DNA from: Eubacteriales bacterium
Lineage (GTDB): Bacteria > Bacillota > Clostridia > Christensenellales > Aristaeellaceae
DNA: 64,000 bases
Direction of reading: 5' to 3'
Assembly (NCBI GenBank): GCA_028705775.1
Contig: JAQWCW010000001.1
Location: 62,001-126,000, forward strand
This document shows, one piece after another, positions 18,122 to 26,431 of the stretch. Position numbers and translations under genes: made by a program. The notes beneath the pieces are model-generated. The model had not been told where the DNA came from, did no database searches, and saw nothing but the letters and a program-made list of their open reading frames with translations. How positions within the stretch are numbered: the first letter of the stretch is position 1; each line of letters opens with the position of its first letter.

Positions 18122-19630
18122 ATGAGGATAGCGGGAATCGACGCCGCAAGGCAGTATGTGCCGCTTGAAATCAGGTTTCGCGGGCAGGAAATCGGCTCCG
18201 CTTATGAATCGGATGTCAGCGCCGTGTTCGTTTCAAAAAGCGAGGAAAAGCGCGTAAGCGGCTTTTATGACGGAAACGGGGAGTACGCTGTCCGCTTTAT
18301 GCCCTCTTATCCGGAGGAATATAAATATGAGATTACCGGCAAGTCATTAAGCGCGCCTGTCAGCGGCAGCTTTGCCGCAAAGCCAAAGGTGGAGGGCTTC
18401 CACGGCGTTGCGCGCGCAAACGGCTTCCACTTTGCATATTCGGACGGCGTGCCGCTTCGCCCTCTCGGAACGACAGCCTACGCCTTTGCGCTTCAGCCTC
18501 GGGAGCGGGTTGAAGAAACCTTCCGAAGCCTTGAAAGCGCGCCGTTTAACAAAATTCGCTTCTGCGTGTTCCCCAAGCACTATATCCATAATCTGAAAGC
18601 GCCGTTCGCTTATCCGTTCGTTGGCTCAGCCGCGCCGGAAAGCGCGGATTTCGTGTGGTACGGCGGCGAAACGAATTTTGCTTCGCTCGGCAACCGCTTC
18701 GATTTTTCCGCGCCGAACCCCGCATATTTTGAGCGCCTTGACGAGTGCATTCTGCGGCTTATGGAGCTTGGAATTGAGGCGGATTTAATCCTTTTCCATC
18801 CTTATGACCGCTGGGGCTTTTCAAATATGCCGCACGAAACCGATATAGCCTATGTAAAGTATGCCGTCGCGCGCTTTTCAGCCTTCCCGAACGTGTGGTG
18901 GTCGCTCGCGAACGAGTATGACCTTATGCCGCAAAAGTCCGTCGCGGACTGGGACGACATTGGCGAAACGATTGAAAGCTGCGACGCTTACGGGCATCTT
19001 CGCTCCATCCACAACTGCATTCCGCTCTATGATTTTTCGCGCCCGTGGGTCACGCATTGCTCAATTCAGCGCGTTGATTTGTACAAAACCACGGAGCTTG
19101 CGGATGAATTCCGCGAGCGCTGGAATAAGCCCGTCGTTTTTGACGAGATTGCTTATGAGGGCGATATTGACCAGGGCTGGGGCGCGCTTACCGCCGAGGA
19201 GCTTGTTCGCAGGTTCTGGGAGGCGGCTACGCGCGGAGCATATGCTACTCATGGCGAAACCTTTGACGTTCCTTCCGATGTGCTGTGGTGGTCGCACGGA
19301 GGCACGCTGCATGGCGAAAGCCCCGCGCGGCTTGCATTCCTGCGCGATGTGCTTGCGCTTGCTCCCGCCTGCGGGCTTGGCGCATACGTTAAAAAAGGCT
19401 GGGCGGAAACCGCCGTTTCGGACGAGGACGGAAGCGAGAGCTTTATTCTTGTATATTACGGCTTCAACCGCTATTCGGCGCGCGATTTTCATCTTGGCAG
19501 CGGGCGGTACAGCGTTGAAATTCTGGACACATGGAACATGACGCGCGAAAATGCCGGCGTGCGCTCCGGCGATTTCAGGCTGAAGCTGCCCGCAAAGCCT
19601 TATATCGCGGTGCTTTTGCGCAAGGAGTGA
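18122..19630 (+). CDS. DUF5060/DUF4038/DUF5605 putative glycoside hydrolase
   Basis: 502 residues from ATG 18122, which follows AGGAGG at 18111-18116; an upstream in-frame ATG at 18098 lies inside the previous gene. The N-terminal ~85 residues form a DUF5060-like sandwich ('VSGFYDGNGEYAVRFMPSYP'). A TIM barrel of DUF4038 type follows, starting 'GTTAYAF' near residue 120. 'WWSLANEYD' near 260 gives a likely acid/base Glu, and 'VVFDEIAYEGD' near 340 a likely nucleophile Glu. The C-terminus ('LDTWNMTRENAG', 'KPYIAVLLRKE') matches the DUF5605 domain. No signal peptide, so it probably acts on imported oligosaccharides in the cytoplasm. Specificity unknown. Confidence 0.8.
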   Translation: MRIAGIDAARQYVPLEIRFRGQEIGSAYESDVSAVFVSKSEEKRVSGFYDGNGEYAVRFMPSYPEEYKYEITGKSLSAPVSGSFAAKPKVEGFHGVARANGFHFAYSDGVPLRPLGTTAYAFALQPRERVEETFRSLESAPFNKIRFCVFPKHYIHNLKAPFAYPFVGSAAPESADFVWYGGETNFASLGNRFDFSAPNPAYFERLDECILRLMELGIEADLILFHPYDRWGFSNMPHETDIAYVKYAVARFSAFPNVWWSLANEYDLMPQKSVADWDDIGETIESCDAYGHLRSIHNCIPLYDFSRPWVTHCSIQRVDLYKTTELADEFRERWNKPVVFDEIAYEGDIDQGWGALTAEELVRRFWEAATRGAYATHGETFDVPSDVLWWSHGGTLHGESPARLAFLRDVLALAPACGLGAYVKKGWAETAVSDEDGSESFILVYYGFNRYSARDFHLGSGRYSVEILDTWNMTRENAGVRSGDFRLKLPAKPYIAVLLRKE

Positions 19631-19631
19631 T

Positions 19632-19660
19632 TTGCGCGCTTCGGCGTATTGTGTTATACT
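19632..19660 (+). promoter_or_regulatory. Sigma-A-like promoter
   Basis: TTGCGC (19632-19637), a 17-base spacer and TATACT (19655-19660). It starts immediately after the preceding stop codon and lies 40 bases upstream of the next start codon. Confidence 0.6.
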
Positions 19661-19699
19661 TCGACAAGCCGCCGTTTTAGGCGGGATACGGAGGTACTT

Positions 19700-20194
19700 A
19701 TGTACGGTTATAAAAAAAGAAGCGGAAATTATTACGGCTCAAATACCAAGGTTGGCAAAGGGCCGCTCGTTTCGGTTATCATGAACGTTGTCCTCGGCGT
19801 CGCCGTTATAGCGCTTCTGGTTTGCTATATCGGCGCGAACCGCTTTCAAAGCTCCGGAAAGGGCGAGATTATCGAGCAAATCCAGCTTGAGCTTACCCGC
19901 GCTTCCGACAGCTCCGTTAAGCTTTCAAGAAGCGGCTCAACCACCACAAGCCTCAATCTTGCCGAGGTTTATTCGCATATCTATTCCATTCAGAAGATGA
20001 ACGATTTGTATGTGACCCTTACCGCCCTCAACGAGTTTATTCCGTACAGGGAGTTTCAGGCGATTTACACCACAATCGAGGCGTTTGACAGCGCTTTGCA
20101 GAAGGGAAACACCACAATAGCCTATCAAACGCAGCTTACGGACGAACTTGCCTCCCTTACAAGCACAATCAATAACCTGCTTGCCGCGAACTGA
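19700..20194 (+). CDS. Small single-pass membrane protein, unknown function
   Basis: 164 residues from ATG 19700, preceded by GGAGG at 19690-19694; an in-frame upstream ATG at 19649 overlaps the promoter and is unlikely. The first ~25 residues are basic and Gly/Tyr-rich, followed by one membrane helix ('VIMNVVLGVAVIALLVCYIG'). An extracytoplasmic domain of about 115 residues, rich in Ser/Thr and predicted helical, completes it. No family recognised. It is a lone gene with its own promoter, flanked downstream by a palindromic repeat region. Confidence 0.7.
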   Translation: MYGYKKRSGNYYGSNTKVGKGPLVSVIMNVVLGVAVIALLVCYIGANRFQSSGKGEIIEQIQLELTRASDSSVKLSRSGSTTTSLNLAEVYSHIYSIQKMNDLYVTLTALNEFIPYREFQAIYTTIEAFDSALQKGNTTIAYQTQLTDELASLTSTINNLLAAN

Positions 20195-20215
20195 AACAGC
20201 AGGAGAGGGAAGGCT

Positions 20216-20583
20216 GGTTGCCAAAAGAAGGCTCCCTTTGCTACATACCAGACTTTATCTTGCGTCAACACCATGTTGATAAAGTGTCCCTTGTAGGTTA
20301 TCGTTAGCTTCTTAATCACGTGATTCTCAAGCTTGTTTTAGTAGTGCGATTTTCAATTACAATGACGTTGTATCATAAACCGCCTGCGTAAGCAGGCGGT
20401 TTACCAAAGGAGGCTCGTATGTAGCAAAGGGAGCTGGCGCGCAGCGCCTGAGGGATTGTCGGAAAGGCTTGAAAAACATAAGCATATGTTTATTGTTCAA
20501 TAATTATTTTCGCGACAAACCAACCGACAATCCTTCCGTCACGGCTGCGCCGTGCCGCCTATCTCTGCTACATACGAGGCTTT
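20216..20583 (+). repeat. Palindromic intergenic repeat, copy A
   Basis: Fills most of the gap 20195-20721. Order: a sentinel TGATTTTCAATTACAAT-like motif (GCGATTTTCAATTACAATGA near 20347), a perfect 11-bp hairpin AAACCGCCTGC/GCAGGCGGTTT (20377-20402), then the core 20407-20583. The core begins with CTCGTATGTAGCA and ends with its inverse TGCTACATACGAG. It contains CTGAGGGATTGTCGG (near 20448) facing CCGACAATCCTTC (near 20524) across ~65 AT-richer bases. The same modules recur at 35.3, 48.8, 54.8 and 55.2 kb. It has no coding capacity. It looks like a MITE or a structured repeat of the BIME/RUP kind. Confidence 0.75.
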
Positions 20584-20627
20584 TTTAGCACTGCTATGCA
20601 ACAACACAGCCGCGTACTATAATAAAC

Positions 20628-20673
20628 GCGCCCCGATGCCGCTGCCGCTTTTGCGGTTGCAGTCTCGGGACGC
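20628..20673 (-). terminator. Intrinsic terminator after the PrsA-like gene (possibly bidirectional)
   Basis: Arms GCGCCCCGA (20628-20636) and TCGGGACGC (20665-20673) with one mismatch, plus an inner CCGC/GCGG stem. On the - strand it is followed by TTTATTATAGT. The + strand side has TTTTCTTT, so it could also stop traffic from the repeat region. Confidence 0.7.
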
Positions 20674-20721
20674 ATTTTCTTTCGCGGATTTGCCGCGCTG
20701 TTTATTGGTGCTTGCTAAGCC

Positions 20722-22068
20722 TTAGTCCAGCCTGTCAAGGTACTTTTCAACCTTCGCGGCGGCAACCCATTCGTCGGTCTTGGCGGTATAGGCATCGCCC
20801 TGCTTGGTGGAAAGCAGCGAGTCGCTGATGGTCTTTGAGGCTACGGAAATATCAATCGCGCCTGCGGGAACTGCGGCGACGTACTGAACGATGCTTACGC
20901 CGTCCTTCCCCGTGTATACGGCGGTTTCTCCGGGGAGCTTAATCTGCATTGCGGCGGCAACAAGGTCGGCGTCAAGGTCGGTGGAAACGGAGCTGACGGC
21001 ATAGCCGCGGGTCTTGAGCGGCTCCGCTTTGAGCCTTGCGTCGGTCCCAAGCTCGTCCATTACCGCGTCAAAGCTTTCGCCTGCGGTTATGCGCTGCGAG
21101 GCGGCGTCTACCGCTTCCATAATTCCGGTTGCGGCGTTGCTCAGGAGCGTTTTGTAATCGGCGTTAAGGGCGTCAAGCTCGGCGTTCATCTGCGTAAGCT
21201 GGCTTTCAAAGTCCGCTTTGTCGGCTTCGTAGTTCTCGGCTTCCGCGTCCAGATTGTCAAGATTGCTCTGTATGGTGCTGATAGCGGTCTGCTTTGCGCT
21301 GATTTCGTCGCTCTTTGCGGTAACTGTCGTCTTGTCCGCGTCGTTGAACTGGAAGAGGATGCGCTTTACATAGCGGAAGCCCTCCGGCGCGTAGTAGGCG
21401 AAGGAATCAGGGGAGGTGAAGGAGTTAACATACGAGCCGTAGGAGGCAGGATTGCTGTCGTAGCTCTGCTTGTAGCTCGCGACATTCGTGTCGAACTGCG
21501 TCTTGATTTCGTCCTCGGTAACGGCAACGTCCTTAACGGCGTCCGCGCGAAGCTTTTCAAGCCCGAAGTTATGCTCCTCGGAAACCTGATAATTGTCGAG
21601 AGTATAGCCAAGCTCGTTCATCTTGTCGTCGAGAGCCTTAATCAGCTCGTCGCCGGTAAGCTCGGTATCGGGGAAATACTGGGTCTGAATGGTCGCGCGG
21701 TCAGCCTCGTAGGCTTCCTTTGCGGAGGCTTCGATGCTTGCCTTGTCCTCATCCGAAAAATCGAAGAAGCCAAGCTCTTTAGCCTTCTGCGAGCGAACCT
21801 CGTTTGCAACCAGTCCGTCGGCAACGGTCTGGCGCGCGGTTTCGCGGTTCGCCTTCTCGTCGTAGCTTGAGCCAAGGGAATAGTAGAGGTAAGCATACTG
21901 GTTAACATAGTTGTTATAAGCCGTGGTGAAGGTTTGCTTATCAATGGTTACGCCGTTTATTGACAGGATGGTGGTACCCTTGTCCACCTCCGCGTCCTTT
22001 TCAATCAGGTTGCAGCCCGTGAGCAGCAGACAGGCTGCCAGGAGCAAAGCCAGTACGGTCTTTTTCAA
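20722..22068 (-). CDS. PrsA/SurA-like peptidyl-prolyl isomerase lipoprotein
   Basis: 448 residues starting at a TTG codon. It has a lipoprotein signal 'LLAACLLLTGC' (Cys ~19), so it should be anchored on the outer face of the membrane. The SurA-N/PrsA chaperone region follows ('ILSINGVTIDKQTFTTAYNN' near 35). An insertion of ~40 residues of coiled coil (residues ~265-310, Asp/Glu/Leu-rich) splits the fold, and the C-terminal part (~320-410) is parvulin-like ('ITAGESFDAVMDELGTD', 'GETAVYTGKDGVSIVQY'). Such proteins help secreted proteins fold after translocation. The parvulin domain is diverged, and isomerase activity cannot be assured. It has its own promoter and a terminator. Confidence 0.85.
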   Translation of the reverse strand: MKKTVLALLLAACLLLTGCNLIEKDAEVDKGTTILSINGVTIDKQTFTTAYNNYVNQYAYLYYSLGSSYDEKANRETARQTVADGLVANEVRSQKAKELGFFDFSDEDKASIEASAKEAYEADRATIQTQYFPDTELTGDELIKALDDKMNELGYTLDNYQVSEEHNFGLEKLRADAVKDVAVTEDEIKTQFDTNVASYKQSYDSNPASYGSYVNSFTSPDSFAYYAPEGFRYVKRILFQFNDADKTTVTAKSDEISAKQTAISTIQSNLDNLDAEAENYEADKADFESQLTQMNAELDALNADYKTLLSNAATGIMEAVDAASQRITAGESFDAVMDELGTDARLKAEPLKTRGYAVSSVSTDLDADLVAAAMQIKLPGETAVYTGKDGVSIVQYVAAVPAGAIDISVASKTISDSLLSTKQGDAYTAKTDEWVAAAKVEKYLDRLD

Positions 22069-22194
22069 AGTAAGTCCTCTCCTTATCCGTTGCGCGATTT
22101 TTCGGGCGCGGGAACGTCCCTGCCTAGCCTTGGGAATTCCTTATAGCTCGCTGCCGCCCTCTCATCGGGCTGACCTGCCGCGCATGATGAGTTG

Positions 22195-22223
22195 ATTATA
22201 GTATGAAAGCCGTTTTTACGCAA
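22195..22223 (-). promoter_or_regulatory. Sigma-A-like promoter for the PrsA-like gene
   Basis: On the - strand: TTGCGT (22223-22218), a 17-base spacer and TATAAT (22200-22195). The 5' leader would be about 120 bases and contains several GC-rich inverted segments. I looked for T-box and other riboswitch hallmarks and did not find them. Confidence 0.7.
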
Positions 22224-22273
22224 GAGCAAGAAACACGGCGGCGCGCCAAAATAAATGAAATTTCAATGAATAT

Positions 22274-23194
22274 TCACAGCCGCCACGTTTCGGGGTAAAG
22301 ATATTTGCTTTTCAGGAAGCCGTCAAGATTGCCGTGCTCCGACACGCGGATTTCGTCAATGCCGATTTCGTCCATTGCGGAAACGAGAATCGCAATTCCG
22401 TGCCCCACAATGTCCGCCCTGTTCGGCTGAAGCCCGCGCAATTGCAGCCTTTTTTCGATTGGCATATCCGCAAGCTTGTACATCCACGCGCGCGCAAGCC
22501 CTTTCGGCATTATATAGCCGTGCGTGAAGCGCCGCTGAGTCCAGCTTACGTTCTGGCAGAGCGCTGAAAGCGTTGTGAACGTTCCGCCGCAGCCGACCCA
22601 GCTTTCGGGCTTTGCAAAATCGCTTCTGCTCAGCAGTTCGCGCTTTATCAGCTCGCGGGCGTATTCAAGCACGGGCGCCAAATCGCCCGAGCATTTAACG
22701 GGATAGCGCTCAAACAGGCGCACAGCGCCGAGCTGTAGGCTTACGGCGCCCTTTATCTGCCTGCTTTCGCCCCATGTAAACTCCGTCGAGCCGCCGCCGA
22801 TGTCAATCATTCCGCATTTTCCTCCGGAGCAGCAGCCGTAGAAGGAAAGCCGCGCCTCCGTTTCGCCTGAGCAGATTATAAGGTCAAGCCCGCAGACATC
22901 CTTCAACATTTTAACAAGCTCGCCGCTGTTGCGGCTGTCCCGAACGGCGCTTGTTGCAAAAAGGGAAATTTCGTCGCTGCCCGCGTCCTGCGCCTCGCGC
23001 CGCATTCTGCCGACAGCTTCAACCGCCGCCTCCATCTTTTCGCGGCTCAGCTCGCCGTTTTCGTCAAGACCGGAAAACAAGCGCGTACCTTCCCTATCCC
23101 GCAGGATTCGGTCAAGCGCGCGCTTTTCATAATTTATGTCCGATACCAATAGACGAATCGAGTTGGAGCCTATGCCTATAACCGCCTTGCGCAT
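22274..23194 (-). CDS. Ppx/GppA phosphatase-family protein
   Basis: 306 residues covering only the two actin-like (ASKHA) domains of the exopolyphosphatase/pppGpp phosphohydrolase family. Landmarks: phosphate-1 loop 'IGIGSNSIRLLV' at the N-terminus, 'LFATSAVRDSRN' near 88, 'SGETEARLSFYG' near 118, and phosphate-2 loop 'MIDIGGGSTEF' near 133. The family usually has Asp at the residue that is Gly here in the first loop (DxGSNS to GIGSNS), a point to check. It would hydrolyse polyphosphate ends or pppGpp, linked to stringent response. It is upstream of, and in the same direction as, the foldase gene but has a 200-base gap. Probably one unit with divIC just upstream. Confidence 0.88.
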   Translation of the reverse strand: MRKAVIGIGSNSIRLLVSDINYEKRALDRILRDREGTRLFSGLDENGELSREKMEAAVEAVGRMRREAQDAGSDEISLFATSAVRDSRNSGELVKMLKDVCGLDLIICSGETEARLSFYGCCSGGKCGMIDIGGGSTEFTWGESRQIKGAVSLQLGAVRLFERYPVKCSGDLAPVLEYARELIKRELLSRSDFAKPESWVGCGGTFTTLSALCQNVSWTQRRFTHGYIMPKGLARAWMYKLADMPIEKRLQLRGLQPNRADIVGHGIAILVSAMDEIGIDEIRVSEHGNLDGFLKSKYLYPETWRL

Positions 23195-23261
23195 ACTTCC
23201 TCCTGTATTTTTGCCGCCGTGTCGGGGCTTTGGAGGAGCGCTTTTGGCTTTTTACGCCGAT

Positions 23262-23603
23262 TTACTCCGCGCCTTCAATGTCCTGCGTGGCGGGCGTTTC
23301 GCTGAAAGACTCCGGATTGGAAATGACATAGCGGGTCTCGCCGCGCTTCATGTAGCCGTATTTCGTGCGCGCAAGGCTCTCTATATAGTCGCTGTCGGAG
23401 GCGCTGTTTACCTTGTCCTGAAGCTCCTTGTTAAGCGTCGTGACATCGCTCAGCTCAAGCCGCGCAAGGCGCAGCTCTTCTTCCTTCGCCGCCTGCCTGC
23501 CCGCTATAACGCTGTTCATAATGAAGTACAGCAAAATCATCGCGGCTGCCGCAACGAAAAGCCAGCGCTTTGATATTCCCGCTGTGGTTCTGCTGAAGCT
23601 CAT
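23262..23603 (-). CDS. divIC: DivIC/FtsB-like septum formation initiator
   Basis: 113 residues: a short basic cytoplasmic start, one membrane helix ('WLFVAAAAMILLYFIMNSVI'), a coiled coil rich in Glu/Leu/Arg, and the family's C-terminal motif 'YIESLARTKYGYMKRGETRYVI'. This is the standard layout of DivIC/FtsB, which pairs with FtsL in the divisome. Length is typical. It lies 67 bases upstream of the Ppx/GppA gene on the same strand; the DivIC-Ppx neighbourhood is common in Bacillota. The symbol is by family; FtsB-type naming would be equally valid. Confidence 0.88.
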   Translation of the reverse strand: MSFSRTTAGISKRWLFVAAAAMILLYFIMNSVIAGRQAAKEEELRLARLELSDVTTLNKELQDKVNSASDSDYIESLARTKYGYMKRGETRYVISNPESFSETPATQDIEGAE

Positions 23604-23686
23604 ATGACGCCTCCGATTCCGTAATAGATTTATAATTCAATATTTGTTCGCTTTTTCCTGCATACCTTCGCGCCGCGCCTGCAATT

Positions 23687-24787
23687 TTACTCCCTGCCGA
23701 ATTCTGCCTCGGCAGCGCTCAAAGCGGCGAGAACGACCTTGTCCATATCAAGGTAGGAAAACGTTCCGAGCCGCCCGCCGAAGATTACGTTTTTTTCGAG
23801 CTTTGCCTTCTCCGCGTATTTTTCGGCAAGCGCCGCGCTTTTTTTATCGGCTATCGGGTAGAATTTTTCCGCGCCCGCCGTGTACGGAGCGGGATATTCG
23901 CGTGTTATGATGGTTTTTGCGCTGCCGGGGTCGCGCGGCATGAAATGCTTGTGTTCGATAATGCGCGTAAACGGCGTTTCCGCGTCCGTGTAGTTGATAA
24001 CGGCGGCGCCCTGAAAATCGTCAATCGGCATTTCCTCCTTCTCAAACCGGAGGCTTCGCCACGAAAGCGCGCCGTATTCCGAGCAAAAATATTCGTCGAG
24101 CGCGCCGGTATAGACCGTTTTTTCTGCTAAGCGCGACAGCGCCTCGCGGTTTTTCAGGTAGTCGGTATCGAGCCTTACGTCGCAGCCCTCAAGCAGCTTT
24201 TCGATAAGCCGCGTGTAGCCGCCCTGCGGTATTCCCTCGAACTCGTCCGAAAAATACCTGTCGTCAAATGTGAAGCGAAGGGGAATGCGCTTGATTATTC
24301 CGGCAGGCAGCTCGCTCGGGCTTCTGCCCCATTGCTTTTCGGTGTAGCCCTTTATGAGATACTCGTAAACGTCCCTTCCGACAATCGAAATCGCGTGCTT
24401 TTCAAGGCTTTCGCCGTCCTCGCAGGACTGCGACGCGATTATTTTCCTTGCTTCCTCAGGCATGCTGACGCCCCAAAGCTCGCGGAACGTGTTCATGTTA
24501 AAGGGCAGGCTGTACCGCTTGCCCATATAGTCCGCCTTGATTCTGTGGGTATATTTATCAAACGGCACAAGCGAATTCACATAGTCCCATACGCGCCTTG
24601 AAGCGGTATGGAAAATATGCGCGCCGTATTCGTGAACGATTATTCCGTCCTGTTCCTTGGTGTATGCGTTTCCGCCCGTATGCCCCCGCTTTTCGGCTAC
24701 AAGGCAGCTTTTGCCGCGCCGCGTCGCCTCATGCGCAAAAACGGAGCCGAAAAGCCCCGCGCCGACAATCAGATAATCGTACATCAT
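23687..24787 (-). CDS. glf: UDP-galactopyranose mutase
   Basis: 366 residues, typical for Glf. This FAD enzyme interconverts UDP-galactopyranose and UDP-galactofuranose, the donor for galactofuranose in surface glycans. The FAD-binding motif 'GAGLFGSVFAHEATRRG' is at the N-terminus, with 'EKRGHTGGNAYT' near 33 and 'VHEYGAHIFHT' near 50, a stretch specific to the family. The active-site region 'KGYTEKQWG' near 145 and the C-terminal 'GGRLGTFSYLDMDKV' are intact. It overlaps the DUF523 gene by four bases, so the two are co-translated. It may supply UDP-Galf to the polysaccharide enzymes encoded earlier in the window. Confidence 0.93.
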   Translation of the reverse strand: MMYDYLIVGAGLFGSVFAHEATRRGKSCLVAEKRGHTGGNAYTKEQDGIIVHEYGAHIFHTASRRVWDYVNSLVPFDKYTHRIKADYMGKRYSLPFNMNTFRELWGVSMPEEARKIIASQSCEDGESLEKHAISIVGRDVYEYLIKGYTEKQWGRSPSELPAGIIKRIPLRFTFDDRYFSDEFEGIPQGGYTRLIEKLLEGCDVRLDTDYLKNREALSRLAEKTVYTGALDEYFCSEYGALSWRSLRFEKEEMPIDDFQGAAVINYTDAETPFTRIIEHKHFMPRDPGSAKTIITREYPAPYTAGAEKFYPIADKKSAALAEKYAEKAKLEKNVIFGGRLGTFSYLDMDKVVLAALSAAEAEFGRE

Positions 24788-25227
24788 GCCTCCGACCGGC
24801 GTAAAAAGCCCTCGATATCGCTCGCGGGGATTACCGCGATTCCGTTTTCTTTAAGGAGCGCGGCTGTTATTCCGTCGCCCGAAACAAGCCCGCTGTCAAA
24901 GCGCCCGTTGTGAATCTGCCCGATTCCGCAGGAGGGGCTTCTGTCCTGAAGCACGGCAGCCTCGCAGAAAAGCGCCTTTGCCGTTTTCAACGCTTCCCGC
25001 GCTCCGCGCCCGTATTCCTCCGTAACGTCCGCGCCCGCCTTTGTTATTACGCGCCCGCCTCTTATTTCCGCAGGCTCGCGCGGCGTAGGCAGCCCGCCGT
25101 ATATTTCGGGGCAGAAGGGAATAAGCTCGTGCTTTTCTTTAAGCGCCTCTATGCCCTCCGCGAGCTTTCCCCTGCCGTCATAGCGGCAGCAAAGCCCCAG
25201 AAGGCAAGCGCTTATAAGGATTCTCAT
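24784..25227 (-). CDS. DUF523 family protein
   Basis: 147 residues. DUF523 hallmarks: 'MRILISACLLGLCCRYDG' at the N-terminus, 'LIPFCPEIYGGLPTPREPAEI' near 38, and 'DRSPSCGIGQIHNG' near 98. Conserved cysteines at ~8, 13, 14, 43 and 105 could bind metal. Function is unknown; homologues are often fused or linked to DUF1722 or photolyase-like genes. The start chosen is ATG 25227, which overlaps the stop of the LacI-family gene as ATGA; an in-frame ATG at 25236 is also possible. It sits between a regulator and glf in one probable transcript. Confidence 0.88.
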   Translation of the reverse strand: MRILISACLLGLCCRYDGRGKLAEGIEALKEKHELIPFCPEIYGGLPTPREPAEIRGGRVITKAGADVTEEYGRGAREALKTAKALFCEAAVLQDRSPSCGIGQIHNGRFDSGLVSGDGITAALLKENGIAVIPASDIEGFLRRSEA

Positions 25228-26258
25228 AGGCGGCATTTTCCGAGGGTTTCGCCCTCAAGGAACTGAACGGGAATGTGCATCCTGTCCGAAAGCGGCATTG
25301 ATTTCTGCTGGTTTCCAAGCTCGATTCGCTTAATAAGCCGCTCCGCGCAGAGCGCGCCCATAGTCTGCGTGTCCTGCCTTATTGTCGTCAGCGTAGGGGA
25401 CACAATCTGCGATAGGGTTATTCCGTCAAAGCCGCATATGCTCACGCTTTCCGGAACGGAATAGCCGAGCTGGCGCAGGCGGCGCAAAGCGCCCATTGCG
25501 CTGTAATCGTCGGGGCAGAGTATGCAGGTCGGCGGCTGCGAAAGGCGCATTAGCTGCTGAGCCTTCTGCGCGCACAAATCCATATCGTTGAAATCCGCCT
25601 GAATCAGATATTCCTGCGCAAAGGGCAGCCCGACGGACTGCAGCCCCTCGCGGTAGCCGCGGATTCGCTCGTTGGTCACGGGCGTGTGCGGCGTTCCGTG
25701 AATGAAGGCAATCCTCCTGTGCCCAAGCTGATACGCGCGAGCTACGAGCAGGCGCATTCCCTGCTGATTGTTGGAAAGGATTGCGCTCGCCCTCGGATGC
25801 ACATAGTCGATTGTAACGCAGGGCAAATCGCTTCTCAAAAGCTCCTGCACTTCCTCGTCCTCGAACTGCGCGCAGATAATCGCGATTCCGTCAACGCAGC
25901 GGTAATGGCAGTGTTCAAGAAAGCTTCGGTTGGACGAGCCGATGTTTTTGCTGATAAAGGTTATGTCATAGCCGTAGCTTTCCGCCTTTGCGCGGAAGGC
26001 GTTCAGGATTTCCGAAAAGTACGCCTGACTCATTCCCGTTCCCAGACCGTACTTGATGTAGTACAGCAGACCGAGATTATACGTGCGGTTCGTTTTCAGC
26101 GCGCGCGCCTGCCCGTTCGGCTGGTAGCCCATCTCGTGCGCAAGGGAGCGGATTCTTTCAACCGTGTCCTTGCCCACGTCGCTGTACCCGTTCAGCGCCT
26201 TGCTTACCGTGGATACGGATACGCCGCATTTGGCGGCGATGTCCTTTATTGTTACCAT
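25224..26258 (-). CDS. LacI family transcriptional regulator
   Basis: 344 residues. The N-terminal LacI helix-turn-helix is classic: 'VTIKDIAAKCGVSVSTVSKALNG' with a hinge helix 'NGQARALKTNRT' near 50. The periplasmic-binding-protein-like effector domain runs from ~60 to the end, with 'GIAIICAQFEDEEV' near 125, 'IAFIHGTPHTPVTNERIRGY' near 188 and 'ICGFDGITLSQIVSPTLTTI' near 275. It should bind a sugar-related ligand and repress nearby or distant sugar genes. The adjacent genes are DUF523 and glf, not a sugar transporter, so the target is unclear. A palindrome over its own promoter suggests autoregulation. Confidence 0.92.
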   Translation of the reverse strand: MVTIKDIAAKCGVSVSTVSKALNGYSDVGKDTVERIRSLAHEMGYQPNGQARALKTNRTYNLGLLYYIKYGLGTGMSQAYFSEILNAFRAKAESYGYDITFISKNIGSSNRSFLEHCHYRCVDGIAIICAQFEDEEVQELLRSDLPCVTIDYVHPRASAILSNNQQGMRLLVARAYQLGHRRIAFIHGTPHTPVTNERIRGYREGLQSVGLPFAQEYLIQADFNDMDLCAQKAQQLMRLSQPPTCILCPDDYSAMGALRRLRQLGYSVPESVSICGFDGITLSQIVSPTLTTIRQDTQTMGALCAERLIKRIELGNQQKSMPLSDRMHIPVQFLEGETLGKCRL

Positions 26259-26308
26259 AAAACGCCTCCGCTATAACCTAATCTAAAAGAAATGAATTGA
26301 TACATTTA

Positions 26309-26345
26309 ATTATATCGCCATAGCTGCCCGTAGGCAAGCTATGGG
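26309..26345 (-). promoter_or_regulatory. Promoter of the LacI gene overlapped by a palindrome
   Basis: On the - strand: TTGCCT (26337-26332), a 17-base spacer and TATAAT (26314-26309). The -35 sits inside the inverted repeat CCATAGCT...AGCTATGG (about 26319-26345), extended by inner GCC/GGC. This is a good position for an autorepressing operator. The alternative is that the hairpin ends transcription of the VanY-like gene just upstream, but there is no T-run. Confidence 0.6.
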
Positions 26346-26431
26346 AACAGAGAGATTTTCGCTTTGATTTCGTAAGATATGCACAAAGGAATGGCGCGAA
26401 ATGCGGATTAAATGTATTGTTGATACTGCCC

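Noticed and set aside
22069..22194. T-box or other riboswitch in the leader of the PrsA-like gene
   Set aside because: The leader is short and I could not find the conserved T-box sequence or any other riboswitch core.
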